Shown: positions 12,601-22,300 of the stretch, piece after piece | How the letters are laid out: each line of letters begins with the position of its first letter | How positions within the stretch are numbered: the stretch's first letter is position 1 | DNA from: Acanthornis magna | Taxonomy: Eukaryota; Chordata; Aves; Passeriformes; Acanthizidae | Direction: 5' to 3' | NCBI GenBank assembly: GCA_036785705.1 | Contig: JAWUZG010000015.1 | Coordinates: 5,781,001-5,845,000, forward strand | DNA: 64,000 nucleotides | Program-made: the position numbers and the translations under genes | The notes under the pieces: model-generated | Database searches by the model: none | Seen by the model: only the letters and a program-made list of their open reading frames with translations | Told to the model about the DNA's origin: nothing

Positions 12601-15600
12601 AGCAGCAAGCTCATGATAATACTCCATCTTGACGTTAGCACTTGTGCCATTCTCCTAGCGGGGCAGTGAGGTCACTGGTATGTTAGAAAGTGCATCTGCA
12701 CAATTTACAAGGAAAGCACAGGTTAGGTTTTTGCAGGTGCCTGTATAATTGCTGCTGGAACTGAAGACATCTTGCATCTGTTGTACTGTTTGTCATCATG
12801 ACTTGATGTCTGGGAAACCCTCCTCACCTAGAGAAGGAAGCCATGCAGTCAAGAGGGAAACTGGAAGCTTTCCTCTAAGCATGAAAGTTATTACCCTGTA
12901 TTTTTGTAAACTGAAATGCTTCTGCAAATTCTCCTTTAGCTGACTTCTGAATATCTCTTTAGGAACTGGACAAAGAAAATAAGTTTCAGCAGGAGAGTTT
13001 TTAAGAGGGAGGAGACCTGAAACCTACATCCCATAGCCCTTGTTGTCTTGGGTGTTTACCTTGGTATAGGAAGCTGTGAAATGCTAATTGGAGGAAGCTC
13101 TTGTAGATGGTAGATTTTTCCTGGGCAACCCACAATATGCTCCTTGCTGCCATATCTCCTAATATTGAAGTATCATTTGATGTCCAACATTAAGCTTAAT
13201 TTGCTTCTGTGCTTGGACTACGCTAGTGCCTTTCTCCACATTAGTGATGTTCTGCAGGGGAGCCATCTCTAAGTTGTGGTGAGATGCCATGCTAAATCAA
13301 CAGTCTGTAGAAAAGCACTTTGTTGTGTACCAGTGCTATCTGCAATTCATAGGCTTCTTTTGTTTTCTCCTTTCTGCACAGTATAGGCTTTTTGTTTATA
13401 TTTCACTCATGTTATTTCATCTTTAAATTCCACAACAGGAAATGGCTAATGCATTTGCCCAGAAGCACCTGAGGTCTATAATCCTAAATGTAAGTATGCC
13501 TGGAATGACAGAGTGCTTCCTGATGTCCTCTCAATGGAGGTTTCACTTGTGCATAGTGTAAATTCTGCTGCCCTCAGGGCATTTCCACAAAAGTGACTCT
13601 TTCAAAGGTCAAACTTGTTCGAAAGGGAGTTATAAGTGTGCTGCTTTTTGCTCTTACAAAGCATTATAATTATGCTTCTGGTGGAATATGGACGTTAAAC
13701 AACTGAATCTTCATATAAAGGGATGTACATGCAGTCTGGCATATGCCTAGGGCTAATACCTCAGCTTTTATTTGCATTCTCTTAATTTCTACCCTCTCCT
13801 TTATTTTGCAGCATGTGATCAGAGGAAACCGCCCCATTAAAACAGAAATGGCACATCAGCTCTATGTCCTACAGGTCCTGACCTTTAATCTCCTGGAAGA
13901 GAGAATGATGACCAAGATGGATCCCAATGATCAGGTCACTATTAGAGCTGAGTAGGCTGTGATAGAATAGGATGTACAAGGGGCCTTATTTCTGAGCTCC
14001 CTAGCGCTATAGAATTTGCAATAGATGGTACATAAAGTCTTAAAACCACCCCTCACATTGCAGTCCTTGAGATCAGGGTATGCTCATGACCATCCTACTG
14101 TATGCCATGGGACTCTGAGATGTAAGTGGGCACTGGAAGCCATGTACTCTTTTCTTGACCAGTGTGATGCCAGCTCTCAAACTGGTTATTTACCTCTGTG
14201 GAGGGCACATCATTTTATCCATTTCCTTACAGTATAGGAGGAAAACTGGGCATTTTTAAGGTGTTTGTTACTCAGCTATATTGAAGTCTTTAATGAGAAA
14301 TGCCATAGCATTATCTGAATGCCTAGAAATTGCAAGAAAAAGAAAAATGCAAGAAAATATTTTGCATTGCCCACTCTACTGAAACTTGCCATTTTGAAAT
14401 GGATTGCCTCTTTGTGCATAGTGTTAATGACCTTAGGCATCTCTCTCTATTAATTGTGTGAGCTCTGAAGAGAGAAGCAGGACTGTGCATTTTGTGAAAA
14501 TACTGCTGTAGTGATAGATCACATTACCATTTCCCTGCCTTCTGTCCTTCAGGCACAGAGAGACATCATATTTGAGTTGAGAAGAATTGCATTTGATGCA
14601 GAGTCTGACAGTAACACCGTCCCTGGCAGTGGAACAGAGAAACGCAAAGCCATGTACACCAAGGACTACAAGATGCTGGGATTCACTGTATGCATCTAGA
14701 GAGTGACTGTAAACGTTGTGAAGGCAATCTAAGCCATCTCCATCAGAGTTGTGGGGAAATAAGGAACAGAAACAGCTGTTTCCTGTACCATTCTTCAGCA
14801 TCTGAATTTAGAAATCCAGTTACACTCACACTCCTGGGAAGATTGTTGTGAACTTGCTGATGGGTTAAATGCCAGGGTTCATTAGGCATCCTCTGGAGGT
14901 AGTTCCTTACCATATGCACCTATGCTATTGAAGAACTTGGAATCAGCCTCTCCTCTAGAAAGTTTGGATAGCATTGTCAGCAGGTGTCCAAGGTTACCTC
15001 TTGGATAGATGTGAGGGAGTACTTGATGGACAGGTGGTTTAAAACTCATTCAGAAAAGGTTCTCAAACAATTTCTTTGAGCTAATTTGTTTGGGTTCTTT
15101 CTTTCTTTTTACAGAATCACATCAATCCTGCCATGGATTTTACACAGACTCCTCCAGGGATGCTGGCATTGGACAACATGTTATACTTGGCCAAATTTCA
15201 TCAGGACACCTATATCAGGGTATGTGAAGCTGCTGATTTTTACAGATGCCAACAACACCTCAGCAGCTCTCCTTAGTGTGTGTGGCATCCTGTTCTTGCA
15301 GATTGTTCTGGAGAACAGCAGTCGAGAAGATAAACATGAGTGTCCCTTTGGGCGCAGTGCCATTGAGCTCACCAGGATGCTTTGTGAGATCCTGCAAGTT
15401 GGGGAGCTCCGTAAGTACCATTTATTACCCAATTTGCAGGTTGCTGGGCTGATTGCTTCTAGAAACCACTATTCACAAGCATTTGTACCTTCATCTCACT
15501 TTTGCCATGTAAGGTCAGGGGGAGTTTGGAGTTGGCACTTTTGGAGTCCCAGTGCTAATACCACTATTGAAATAAAGTAAGAAATTTTGGTATGTGCTCT

Positions 15601-18600
15601 CTGGTTCTCCTGAAAAACTGATACAAGCAGAAAGCTTCAACTTTCCAGAGCTTCAGGAGGGTGCTGTACAAAAAAAATAGTCTCGGAACCATCATGAACT
15701 TGGGAAAAGTTTATTAGCTCTGACAGTCTCAAAACAGCATTCTGAGAAAATTAATCAATGTAAGAAATTCCACTAGAGGACAGCAAGAAATTCTGCAAGC
15801 AGTTATTTTGTGGGACCAGGATGAAAAGGGCATGAGTCACAGAGGTTTGCACGGTGAAGTGTGGGGATAGTTGCTGTTGTCAATAAACTGTTGATGGGGT
15901 GACAAAGTATTGAACTGTCTTAATCTCCTGTGGTAAGTACCATTGCACACCATCAGGTGTCTGTCACTGTAGTGGATTTTAGTTGCTCCTGGTACCTTTT
16001 GTCCAATATGCTCATGTGGTTGTGGTTTGTTTCTTTATGAAGCCAATGAAGGCCGGAACGACTATCACCCCATGTTTTTCACCCATGACCGTGCATTTGA
16101 GGAGCTCTTTGCCATCTGTATCCAGCTGTTGAACAAGACCTGGAAAGAAATGAGGGCAACAGCAGAAGATTTTAATAAGGTCAGGGTGGAGAAAAGATAT
16201 TTTTGTAAAATCTTTTGCAGATCAGCACATGTTCACTCAGACTATACACTTGGTTAAAGAGTAGGGTGCAGAAAATGTGACAGGGCATTGATGTGGGCTG
16301 TAAGGTGGGATGGCTCAACTTTTATTTGGTATGACCTGAGATTATTCTTGGTTCTTCTGGGTCTTTGAAGTTATTAGCATGCTGATACTCCTGGCCCCGG
16401 TAATGCCATGTCAGTTCTTTGCTGCCACTGAGCTGTGCCCTGATCCTCTGCTGCCGTTAAGCAGCAAGAACGTGACTTGTTCTTCTTCCTGCCCCACCTT
16501 TTTAGGTTATGCAGGTTGTGAGGGAACAGATCACACGGGCTCTCCCCTCTAAGCCAAACTCCTTGGACCAGTTCAAGAGCAAACTGCGCAGCCTGAGCTA
16601 TTCTGAGATTCTGCGGCTACGCCAGTCTGAGAGAATGAGCCAGGATGACTTCCAGTCTCCACCTATTGTGTACGTGCCTAACAAAAACAGTTGCTTTCTA
16701 TCCTTGACATTATCTCCGTTTTCTGCTTACTCTCCCATATTTAATTTCCAGGGAGCTGAGAGAGAAAATCCAACCTGAGATCTTGGAGCTGATAAAGCAA
16801 CAGCGCCTGAACAGGCTTTGTGAAGGAAGTAGCTTTAGAAAAATTGGAAATCGCAGAAGACAAGGTAAGGTGACAGCATCTACTACATTTTTTCATGTGA
16901 AGAACTGTAGCAAGTAAGATCTAATTAATTAATCTGTCAGCAGGCATGTTGCCAGAAAGAAAAGCTGGTTACCTGGGCTGTCCATATCAGCCAGTAGTTT
17001 GGGATGGCACAGATGTGTGTTTCTAAGAATGCAGCCATCTCCTCATGAATAAGAAGCTGTGCTGAGGAACTGGGCGAGCAGATGGATTGGGTGGAGAGGC
17101 TGTAGTGTAATGGCTGTGAGGCCTCATGTGAATGATCTTCTCAGCTTACTCTACTTGGTGTGTGTTCCAGAAAGATTCTGGTATTGTCGCCTGGCTCTGA
17201 ATCACAAGGTGCTACACTATGGAGATCTGGAAGATAATGCCCAGGGGGAAGTGACCTTTGAATCTCTACAAGAAAAAAGTAAGTCCTGATTACAGGCTGT
17301 GCAGTCTTCCTGTGCTCTGCTGTCTAGAGGCTGAGTATAATCCTAGATAAAGATGAAAGAGCTGTGGCAGAAGCCCTGAGTGAGGGGATACCAACTTTTG
17401 GTCCTTGCCCAAATTCTTCAAGTCTTGGAATTACTTGGTACTTCTTTTTTAACAGCCAGCTGCATGGATGTGTTACTGGTAATGTGTTTTGTAAAACTGC
17501 ACTAAGGAGCTGAAAAAATAGTGTTCAGTTGCAAAGACAAAAAAAAAGTTCTGTCTTTTTGTGATCAGGATTGCTTGTTTGGGAGTTTTACTTTTTCACT
17601 GTTAGTTCCAGTTGCAGACATCAAAGCCATTGTCACAGGGAAGGATTGTCCACACATGAAGGAGAAAAGTGCACTGAAACAGAACAAGGCAAGTGCTCCC
17701 TTTTTGCCTGTCTTTAGTACCTAATGCTGTATCATTTAAGACTGTGAAAGTGAGCAACAGGAGCGAATGATCTGCCTCTCTGCAGGTGTGTTGTGTGCAA
17801 ACCCCATCTCCTCTGTGGGCCCTTCCCTAGTATTCCTTTGTGACTGCAAGGAGCTGTGAGTGTGGTGTGATTGTGCTATAGTCTCTTCAGAATTATACAG
17901 AACACCAATATGGGGAAGTGTACTGAGCCGCAGCAAGGCAGCTCTCTTGGGCTGGCAGGCAGAAGGTGCTGTAATGTTTCGTTCAGTTGGTGAGTGAAAG
18001 ATTCTTTTCCATTCAGGAAGTGTTAGAATTGGCCTTCTCCATATTATACGATCCCGATGAGACCTTGAACTTCATTGCACCTAATAAATACGAGGTAAGA
18101 AACGTAGTGGTTAAGCAGTAGACTATATAGCAATTAACTTCAGAGATTAAGAAGGATTGTTTCCTTCTCATTAAAGACTTGATCAGGATGTCTCTCACCA
18201 GGTTCATTCTTAGAATATGTTGGTGATGCTTAGTATGAACCATCTTTTATTTCCCCTTAGTTATTTATTCATTTAAAAAGAAAAAAAATCCCACACTCAT
18301 TTCCCCTAGTCTGGACCTTTTTTCCTCCTATGATACGTAGAATAGGTATACGTTTTCTTTTGTTATGCCACAGTAGAAACTTTTGGCCCTCTTCTACAGC
18401 CATGGGCTCAGGCTTTCCTCTAGGCTTGTAACTTCCATTGGAAATCTCTGTGAGCACTCTTTTGGGGTTGGGGATGGGTTTTTTACCTACATGTTAACTC
18501 GCTCCAGCGTTTCCTATGTTGAAGCTCTCTAACTGTTAAATGGATGGAATGATCCAACGTAAGCTATCATTTATGCCCAGAGTCGTGAATTACCCTTTCT

Positions 18601-18810
18601 TTTCCACAGTACTGTATCTGGATTGATGGGCTTAATGCTCTCTTGGGGAAGGACATGTCCAGTGAGCTGACCAAAAGTGACCTGGACACGCTGCTGAGCA
18701 TGGAAATGAAGCTGAGGCTCCTGGATTTGGAGAACATCCAGATCCCCGAAGCGCCGCCGCCGATCCCCAAGGAGCCGAGCAGCTACGACTTCGTGTACCA
18801 CTACGGCTGA
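3588..18810 (+). CDS. ELMO2: ELMO2, engulfment and cell motility protein 2 (whole gene, 20 coding exons)
   Basis: The coding exons are 3588-3665, 3800-3840, 4344-4416, 4745-4795, 5759-5940, 6747-6846, 7041-7192, 9875-9953, 13439-13489, 13812-13934, 14553-14687, 15115-15219, 15302-15410, 16043-16179, 16506-16669, 16752-16864, 17171-17278, 17606-17688, 18017-18094 and 18610-18810. They total 2163 nt, 720 codons plus stop, the same length as human ELMO2 as I recall it, and every junction keeps frame. By family knowledge, the protein has an N-terminal ubiquitin-like RhoG-binding region (about 1-81), an armadillo-like region, an ELMO domain (about 311-485), a PH domain (about 555-676) and a proline-rich tail ([12 protein letters not shown]) that binds the DOCK SH3 domain. 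The ELMO-DOCK complex acts as a Rac exchange factor in engulfment and cell migration. All introns are GT-AG except one GC-AG intron after 17688. The call is very secure; tissue isoforms are not visible from DNA. Confidence 0.98.
3800..3840 (+). CDS. ELMO2: ELMO2 coding exon 2 (residues 27-40)
   Basis: This 41-nt exon encodes [14 protein letters not shown], with the last glycine codon split across the intron. It is flanked by TTCTAG and GTGAGT and belongs to the ubiquitin-like N-terminal region. Confidence 0.95.
4344..4416 (+). CDS. ELMO2: ELMO2 coding exon 3 (residues 40-64)
   Basis: It encodes [16 protein letters not shown] followed by PQLYITEQ, the end of the ubiquitin-like fold. The acceptor is TGCCAG and the donor GTCAGT. 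Confidence 0.95.
4745..4795 (+). CDS. ELMO2: ELMO2 coding exon 4 (residues 65-81)
   Basis: Exactly 17 codons, [17 protein letters not shown]. Human ELMO2 has Ser where this has Cys in TRCD, as I recall. The exon lies between TTTCAG and GTAAGT, and phase 0 at both ends makes it skippable in frame. Confidence 0.95.
5759..5940 (+). CDS. ELMO2: ELMO2 coding exon 5 (residues 82-142)
   Basis: It encodes [20 protein letters not shown] through [13 protein letters not shown], the start of the helical armadillo-like region, and splits a His codon at its end. The acceptor is TGCCAG and the donor GTAAGC. Confidence 0.96.
6747..6846 (+). CDS. ELMO2: ELMO2 coding exon 6 (residues 142-175)
   Basis: It completes His142 and continues [19 protein letters not shown] to ITFIKQ, within the armadillo-like region. 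The boundaries are CCTCAG and GTAAGT. Confidence 0.96.
7041..7192 (+). CDS. ELMO2: ELMO2 coding exon 7 (residues 176-226)
   Basis: It encodes [19 protein letters not shown] to GQLISHLQV. The Val226 codon is split GT|C, which sets the donor at GTGAGT after 7192 rather than two bases later. Confidence 0.96.
7193..9874 (+). other. ELMO2: ELMO2 intron 7 (2.7 kb)
   Basis: This AT-rich intron has no recognised exon. Its main feature is a pair of facing segments, 7382-7491 and 8025-8140, that are imperfect reverse complements. The rest is anonymous sequence. Confidence 0.75.
7382..8140. repeat. Long imperfect inverted repeat (arms 7382-7491 and 8025-8140)
   Basis: The left arm begins TCTGTGTTCTGGAAG and the right arm ends CTTCCAGAACACAGA, its reverse complement. 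The match runs inward through GAACAAAGATATTT and GTTCAGTGCTGGAACCAAA to ACTAAA(A/C)CA with scattered mismatches, about 110 bp per arm. The spacer is about 530 bp with no obvious coding sequence. It could be an old non-autonomous DNA transposon with long terminal inverted repeats, or two copies of one repeat in opposite orientation. No target-site duplication was identified. Confidence 0.6.
9875..9953 (+). CDS. ELMO2: ELMO2 coding exon 8 (residues 226-252)
   Basis: It encodes [18 protein letters not shown] then KAPEDKRQ. The acceptor is TTCTGCAG and the donor GTTTGT, a weaker donor than its neighbours. It lies just upstream of the optional 36-nt exon. Confidence 0.96.
10553..10588 (+). CDS. 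ELMO2: ELMO2 alternative 12-codon microexon
   Basis: The 36-nt open stretch encodes [12 protein letters not shown]. It has a strong pyrimidine tract and CAGCAG acceptor upstream and GTAAGT donor downstream. Exon 8 ends and exon 9 begins in phase 0, so inclusion adds exactly 12 residues after Gln252, giving 732. I recall ELMO2 entries of both 720 and 732 residues in mammals, which fits. The CAGCAG makes a tandem acceptor that could add one more Gln. Usage cannot be judged from DNA. Confidence 0.75.
11424..11859 (+). mobile_element. CR1 LINE 3' fragment
   Basis: It begins near CAAAGGGCCATGAAG, contains GAAGAGAAGGCTCAGGGAGG and AACACTGGAACAGGTTACCC, and ends CATTCTGTGATTCTATGA, the CR1 3' terminal octamers. 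It is 5'-truncated, about 435 bp, with many substitutions, and lies in the sense orientation inside ELMO2 intron 8. Confidence 0.92.
13439..13489 (+). CDS. ELMO2: ELMO2 coding exon 9 (residues 253-269)
   Basis: Seventeen codons, [17 protein letters not shown], flanked by CAACAG and GTAAGT. My memory of human ELMO2 has Asp as the first residue here; Glu is the usual residue in ELMO1. Confidence 0.95.
13812..13934 (+). CDS. ELMO2: ELMO2 coding exon 10 (residues 270-310)
   Basis: It encodes [20 protein letters not shown] to [10 protein letters not shown], the linker into the ELMO domain. The flanks are TTGCAG and GTCACT. The donor is weak at +3 to +5, yet the frame and homology are unambiguous. 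Confidence 0.96.
14553..14687 (+). CDS. ELMO2: ELMO2 coding exon 11 (residues 311-355)
   Basis: It encodes [20 protein letters not shown] to [11 protein letters not shown] and opens the ELMO domain. The segment [11 protein letters not shown] is the most variable part relative to the mammalian sequence I recall. The donor is GTATGC. Confidence 0.96.
15115..15219 (+). CDS. ELMO2: ELMO2 coding exon 12 (residues 356-390)
   Basis: It encodes [20 protein letters not shown] to FHQDTYIR, a signature block of the ELMO domain. The acceptor TTTTTACAG follows a long pyrimidine run; the donor is GTATGT. The intron to the next exon is only 82 bp. Confidence 0.97.
15302..15410 (+). CDS. ELMO2: ELMO2 coding exon 13 (residues 391-427)
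   Basis: It encodes [20 protein letters not shown] to EILQVGEL and ends with the first base of Pro427. The flanks are TTGCAG and GTAAGT. Confidence 0.97.
16043..16179 (+). CDS. ELMO2: ELMO2 coding exon 14 (residues 427-472)
   Basis: It encodes [20 protein letters not shown] to [14 protein letters not shown] domain. The acceptor is ATGAAG, an unusual base before AG, but the junction c|cc for Pro427 and the conserved sequence require it. Confidence 0.95.
16506..16669 (+). CDS. ELMO2: ELMO2 coding exon 15 (residues 473-527)
   Basis: It encodes [20 protein letters not shown] to [12 protein letters not shown], the end of the ELMO domain and the helical linker to the PH domain. The Val527 codon is split GT|G and the donor is GTACGT. 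Confidence 0.96.
16752..16864 (+). CDS. ELMO2: ELMO2 coding exon 16 (residues 527-565)
   Basis: It encodes [20 protein letters not shown] to IGNRRRQ, a basic helical segment just before and into the PH domain. The intron upstream is only 82 bp. Confidence 0.96.
17171..17278 (+). CDS. ELMO2: ELMO2 coding exon 17 (residues 565-601)
   Basis: It encodes [20 protein letters not shown] to VTFESLQEK, the first strands of the PH domain, with the FWYCRL core. The flanks are TTCCAG and GTAAGT; the exon ends in an A-run that precedes the donor. Confidence 0.96.
17606..17688 (+). CDS. ELMO2: ELMO2 coding exon 18 (residues 601-628), GC donor
   Basis: It encodes [20 protein letters not shown] to [10 protein letters not shown] domain. 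The exon ends AACAAG and the intron starts GCAAGT. This non-canonical GC donor has otherwise perfect consensus, and no GT donor nearby keeps the frame into exon 19. Confidence 0.95.
18017..18094 (+). CDS. ELMO2: ELMO2 coding exon 19 (residues 629-654)
   Basis: Twenty-six codons, [20 protein letters not shown] then APNKYE, the end of the PH fold. The flanks are ATTCAG and GTAAGA. Confidence 0.97.
18610..18810 (+). CDS. ELMO2: ELMO2 terminal coding exon 20 (residues 655-720 and stop)
   Basis: It encodes [20 protein letters not shown], a helical stretch, the proline-rich [12 protein letters not shown] and the C terminus [10 protein letters not shown], stop TGA at 18808-18810. The proline-rich tail is the DOCK SH3 ligand in this family. 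The last 60 bp become strongly CpG-rich because they run into the SLC35C2 CpG island. Confidence 0.97.
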   Translation, partial: YCIWIDGLNALLGKDMSSELTKSDLDTLLSMEMKLRLLDLENIQIPEAPPPIPKEPSSYDFVYHYG

Positions 18811-18937
18811 GGGCCCCGCGCTGCCGCCGGCGCCTGCACCGAGCGCGCTCGGGCCGTGCGGCCGGGGCCGCCGCCTGCAGCCGTGCCGGGGGCCCGGGCC
18901 GGGGGCCCCGGCGCCGCCCGCCTTTTGTATCGGTTCC

Positions 18938-18945
18938 AATAATAA
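18938..18945 (+). terminator. ELMO2: Probable ELMO2 polyadenylation signal (AATAAT variant)
   Basis: AATAATAA follows TTTTGTATCGGTTCC 128 bp after the ELMO2 stop. No AATAAA or ATTAAA is present between the stop and the SLC35C2 start. It is the only candidate signal in the GC-rich gap, so the 3' UTR may be very short. The assignment is an inference. Confidence 0.45.
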
Positions 18946-19239
18946 CCAGTAGCGCTCCTCGCCGCCGCCGCCTCCGCCTCTTTCCGCCCTGCGCGGAGCG
19001 TCACCGCTGCGCGCCCGCCCCGCTCAGGCACCGTCGCTCGTTCGCCCGCCCCGCCGGGCAACGTCACCGGCGGCCCCGCTTCCCCCGCCGCCACGGCCCG
19101 CTCAGCCCCGCGGCCACCCGCCCCGCCCCGCCCCGCCCTGCCCTGCCTGCCCCGCCGCCGCGGCCCCCTCACCGGCATCCCCCCGTGCCCCCATCCCCGC
19201 TCCTCCCGCTCCTCCTCCCTCCCGGCGCGGTGCCGGCGC

Positions 19240-19356
19240 ATGGCGGCGGGGGCGGGCGGCGCGGCCCTGGGGCGGGTGGCGCTGGCGGCGCCGCTGGTGC
19301 TGCTCTACTACGGCTTCTCCATCGGCATCACCTTCTACAACAAGTGGCTGATGAAG
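19240..19356 (+). CDS. SLC35C2: SLC35C2 coding exon 1 (residues 1-39)
   Basis: An Ala/Gly-rich N terminus ([18 protein letters not shown]) leads into helix 1 with [14 protein letters not shown]. The N terminus differs from the human sequence I recall, while the helix is conserved. The donor is GTGCGG; the next intron is only 76 bp. Confidence 0.95.
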
Positions 19357-22300
19357 GTGCGGGGTGGCGGGGCGGTGCGGGGCGGCGGCGGCGGGAGGGC
19401 AGCGGCGGTGACAGCGGCTGTCGGTCCCGCAGAGCTTCCCGTTCCCGCTGCTGGTCACGCTGCTGCACCTGCTGCTCATCTTCGCTCTCGCGGCGCTCGC
19501 CCGCGCCCTGGCGCGCTGCCGCTCCGGGCGGCCGCGGGCAGCGCTGTCCTGGGCCGACTGCCTCCGCCGGGCCGCCCCCGCAGGTACGGCCGGGCACGGG
19601 AGGGGACGGGGCCGGGGCGGCGGAGGGAAGCGGGCCATAAATTATATGGAAACAATATATGAAAGGCATTAAGCTGTTGGAGAGCATCCAGACCAGGGCC
19701 ATGAGGATGGTGATGGGGCTGGAGGGGAAGCCTTATGAGGAGCGGCTGAGGTTGCTTGATGTGTTCATTGTGGAGAAGTGAAGACTGAGGTCTTCAACAT
19801 GATGGTCTTCAACATCCTCATAAGGGGAAGCAGAAGGGCAGGCACTGATCTCTTCACTCGTGACCAGTGACAGGATCCAAGAAAACACATGAGACTGAAT
19901 CAGAGGAGTTTTAGGTTGGATATTAGGAAAAGGTTCTTCACCCAGAGGGTGGTTGAGCACTGGAACAGGCTCCCCGGGGCAGTGGTCACAGCACCGAGAC
20001 TGACTGAGTTCAAGTACCTGGACAGTGCTCTCAGGCACATGGTGGGATTCTTGGGGTGTCCTGTGCAGGGCCAGAAGTTGGACTCGATGATCCTGGTGGG
20101 TCCCTTCCAACTCAGCATATTCCATTATTCTGTGAGGCTGCTCAGGGGTGCTCATGGCACTCTGGCCGCTTCCAGAGCCGTTTGTCTGCCCAGGGTGGGC
20201 AGAGCTGATCCCTGGGAACGGGATGAGCCATGGGGTGCAGTTGTCACTCTGGCCCCTGTGTTTCCCCACCAAGTACAGGGCAGGTGTAGATGCTACTTAG
20301 AGCTTCAGCCTGAGACATGCTACCTTCATTGTTCATTACAGAGATGTGTAAGAATAGGGAGAGGCCACACAGAACGTGTCTTTCTGAAGGAGCCACATGA
20401 GAATCTTCTACAGTACCTTGATAAGTTGTCTCTGCAAGTAACATTTTCTCTTTAACATCGGTATCCGGCCATGCATTTATGTTAACTCAGCATCTTTCTC
20501 AGGTTGGAGCTTGGTAGAGAATTCATCATGCATGGCACACAGAACTGTACCTGAGACCAAGGAGTGAAGCTCCTACTTGGAGCACAGAATTGTAACTACT
20601 TCTGCAGTTCTTTGGCTGTGTGTTGTATTGGCTCCCACAGAACAGCATCTGGTCTAAGATCTCTGGCAAGGTTTGCAATACCTTACATAACATGTCCCAT
20701 GATTTCTTGGAAAATGCTTTCTCGACATCTGCAGGAATTTTCTTTCAGCATAGCCTGCCCTTGAATCAGTAAAACTGTTTGCTGCAGTGTGAAACATATA
20801 TAAGGAAGAATAGACTGTAACAAAAGCTGCACCAGGATTAAGGCTGTGTGTGGATAATTGTTGCTTCTTCGGGCTTCTTGCAGTGGCCCTCAGACTTGCA
20901 AGTTATGCTCTGATACATTGAAGAAAGACTATGCAAATCTGCGATCACTTTCAGTCACAGAGAGGGCAAAGAGTTATTTCTGGCTTTTTCGTAATGCATG
21001 TTGAGTGAGTGCGACGCTGGGTCCAACTTCAGTCACAGGGAACAGGACAGAAACATAAAGAGCTGAGAGTATCTGAGATGTTGGTTCTTTAGAGTTAACT
21101 TGAGGAAACCTTTTTTTCCCCCTCCTGGATCTGCTCTGCTCTTTATGTTCATGGCCATGAAGCAGGGTTTTGTGGTGGGTTTATTTAATGTCATGGAAGA
21201 CAGTTAACTTGAGGACTTTTTCATTGGTTCTTTAGCTCTGTCAACTTCCTTGGATATTGGGCTGAGTAACTGGAGCTTCCTGTACGTCACTGTCTCCCTG
21301 TAAGTACAAGCACCACGTTCCCTGGGAGCCTCTGGTAGGGTTTGGGAAATGCTTTGTTAGGGTCCTGAAAAGGTGTTTGGTTGTTGGGGTCAGCATGCAG
21401 GGTCTGTGATAGTTTGCTCATAGCAATGGAGAAATGGGTGATCTGGTTTCTAATAGCCCTTTGATGGGAAGATCTACATTTTAAGTGTCTGACAGTGTAT
21501 TTTGGTCCTTACAGCTACACGATGACCAAATCCTCTGCCATTCTCTTCATCCTGCTTTTTTCACTGCTCTTCAAGCTGGAGGAAATGGTAAGAGTCCCAC
21601 ACAATGCTTTAGGGAGGGGGGTCAGACCTGAGGAAATAGGGAGTGCATGTACAAGAAACATGTAAGTAGAGGAATGATGCAATTATGTGGGTGAATCCGA
21701 AAGGAAGGAGGCGTCTGTCTCTGTTCGTTGCTCTCCTGCAGAGGGTGACGTTGCTGCTGGTGGTTCTGCTCATCGCTGGGGGACTCTTCATGTTCACCTA
21801 CAAGTCCACACAGTTCAATGCACAGGGTTTTGTGCTGGTGCTCTGTGCCTCTTTCCTGGGGGGCATTCGCTGGACTCTCACGCAGATACTGATGCAGAAG
21901 GCTGAACTGGGTATGTAGGGTGTTAGGAGGGGGTGGTGGTGCTGGTAACAGGGAGGGGAATAAGGTGAGGTGATAGCCCTTGCTGCAGAAACAAAACATC
22001 TCATGTAAGGGAAGGTGTTTGAAACCTTGGGCACGGGATATCTGTTGATGGGTAATGAAGGTGGCTTTGTGTCTGCAGCAGCACAGATGTGGGCATCACA
22101 GATAAGGTGTATGTCTAGGAATGGTGCTAATAAAGGCTCTGGGAGCTGTATTATTCCCTGGCTTGTTGCTACCTGGTCTGTTACTGATTCTCCTCTTTCA
22201 GGGCTCCAGAATCCCATTGATATCATGTTTCACCTGCAGCCGCTCATGTTCCTGGGGCTCTTCCCACTCTTTGCGGTGTTTGAGGGTGCGTGAGTTAATT

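Larger units (their letters stand above)
9954..13438 (+). other. ELMO2: ELMO2 intron 8 (3.5 kb) containing a cassette exon and a CR1 copy
   Basis: This is the largest intron between coding exons. It holds the candidate cassette exon 10553-10588 and a sense-oriented CR1 fragment at 11424-11859. Sequence from 11860 to 13438 shows nothing recognisable. Confidence 0.8.
18745..19640. promoter_or_regulatory. SLC35C2: CpG island promoter of SLC35C2
   Basis: About 0.9 kb of very GC-rich, CpG-dense sequence spans the last codons of ELMO2, the intergenic gap, and SLC35C2 exons 1-2. A run of overlapping GC boxes (CCGCCCC type) lies at about 19118-19140 and a CRE half-site ACGTCA at 19061. There is no clear TATA box. 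It ends abruptly at a CR1 insertion near 19640. The start site probably lies between 18950 and 19200. Confidence 0.85.

Noticed and set aside
18571..19702. Several 120-180-codon frames in the CpG island
   Set aside because: They are Arg/Pro/Gly/Ala-rich products of high GC content with few stops, and overlap ELMO2 exon 20 and SLC35C2 exons 1-2 in other frames.
19889..20455. 188-codon frame in SLC35C2 intron 2
   Set aside because: Its first part is the decayed reverse-transcriptase tail of a CR1 fragment and the rest is intronic. It is not a host gene.
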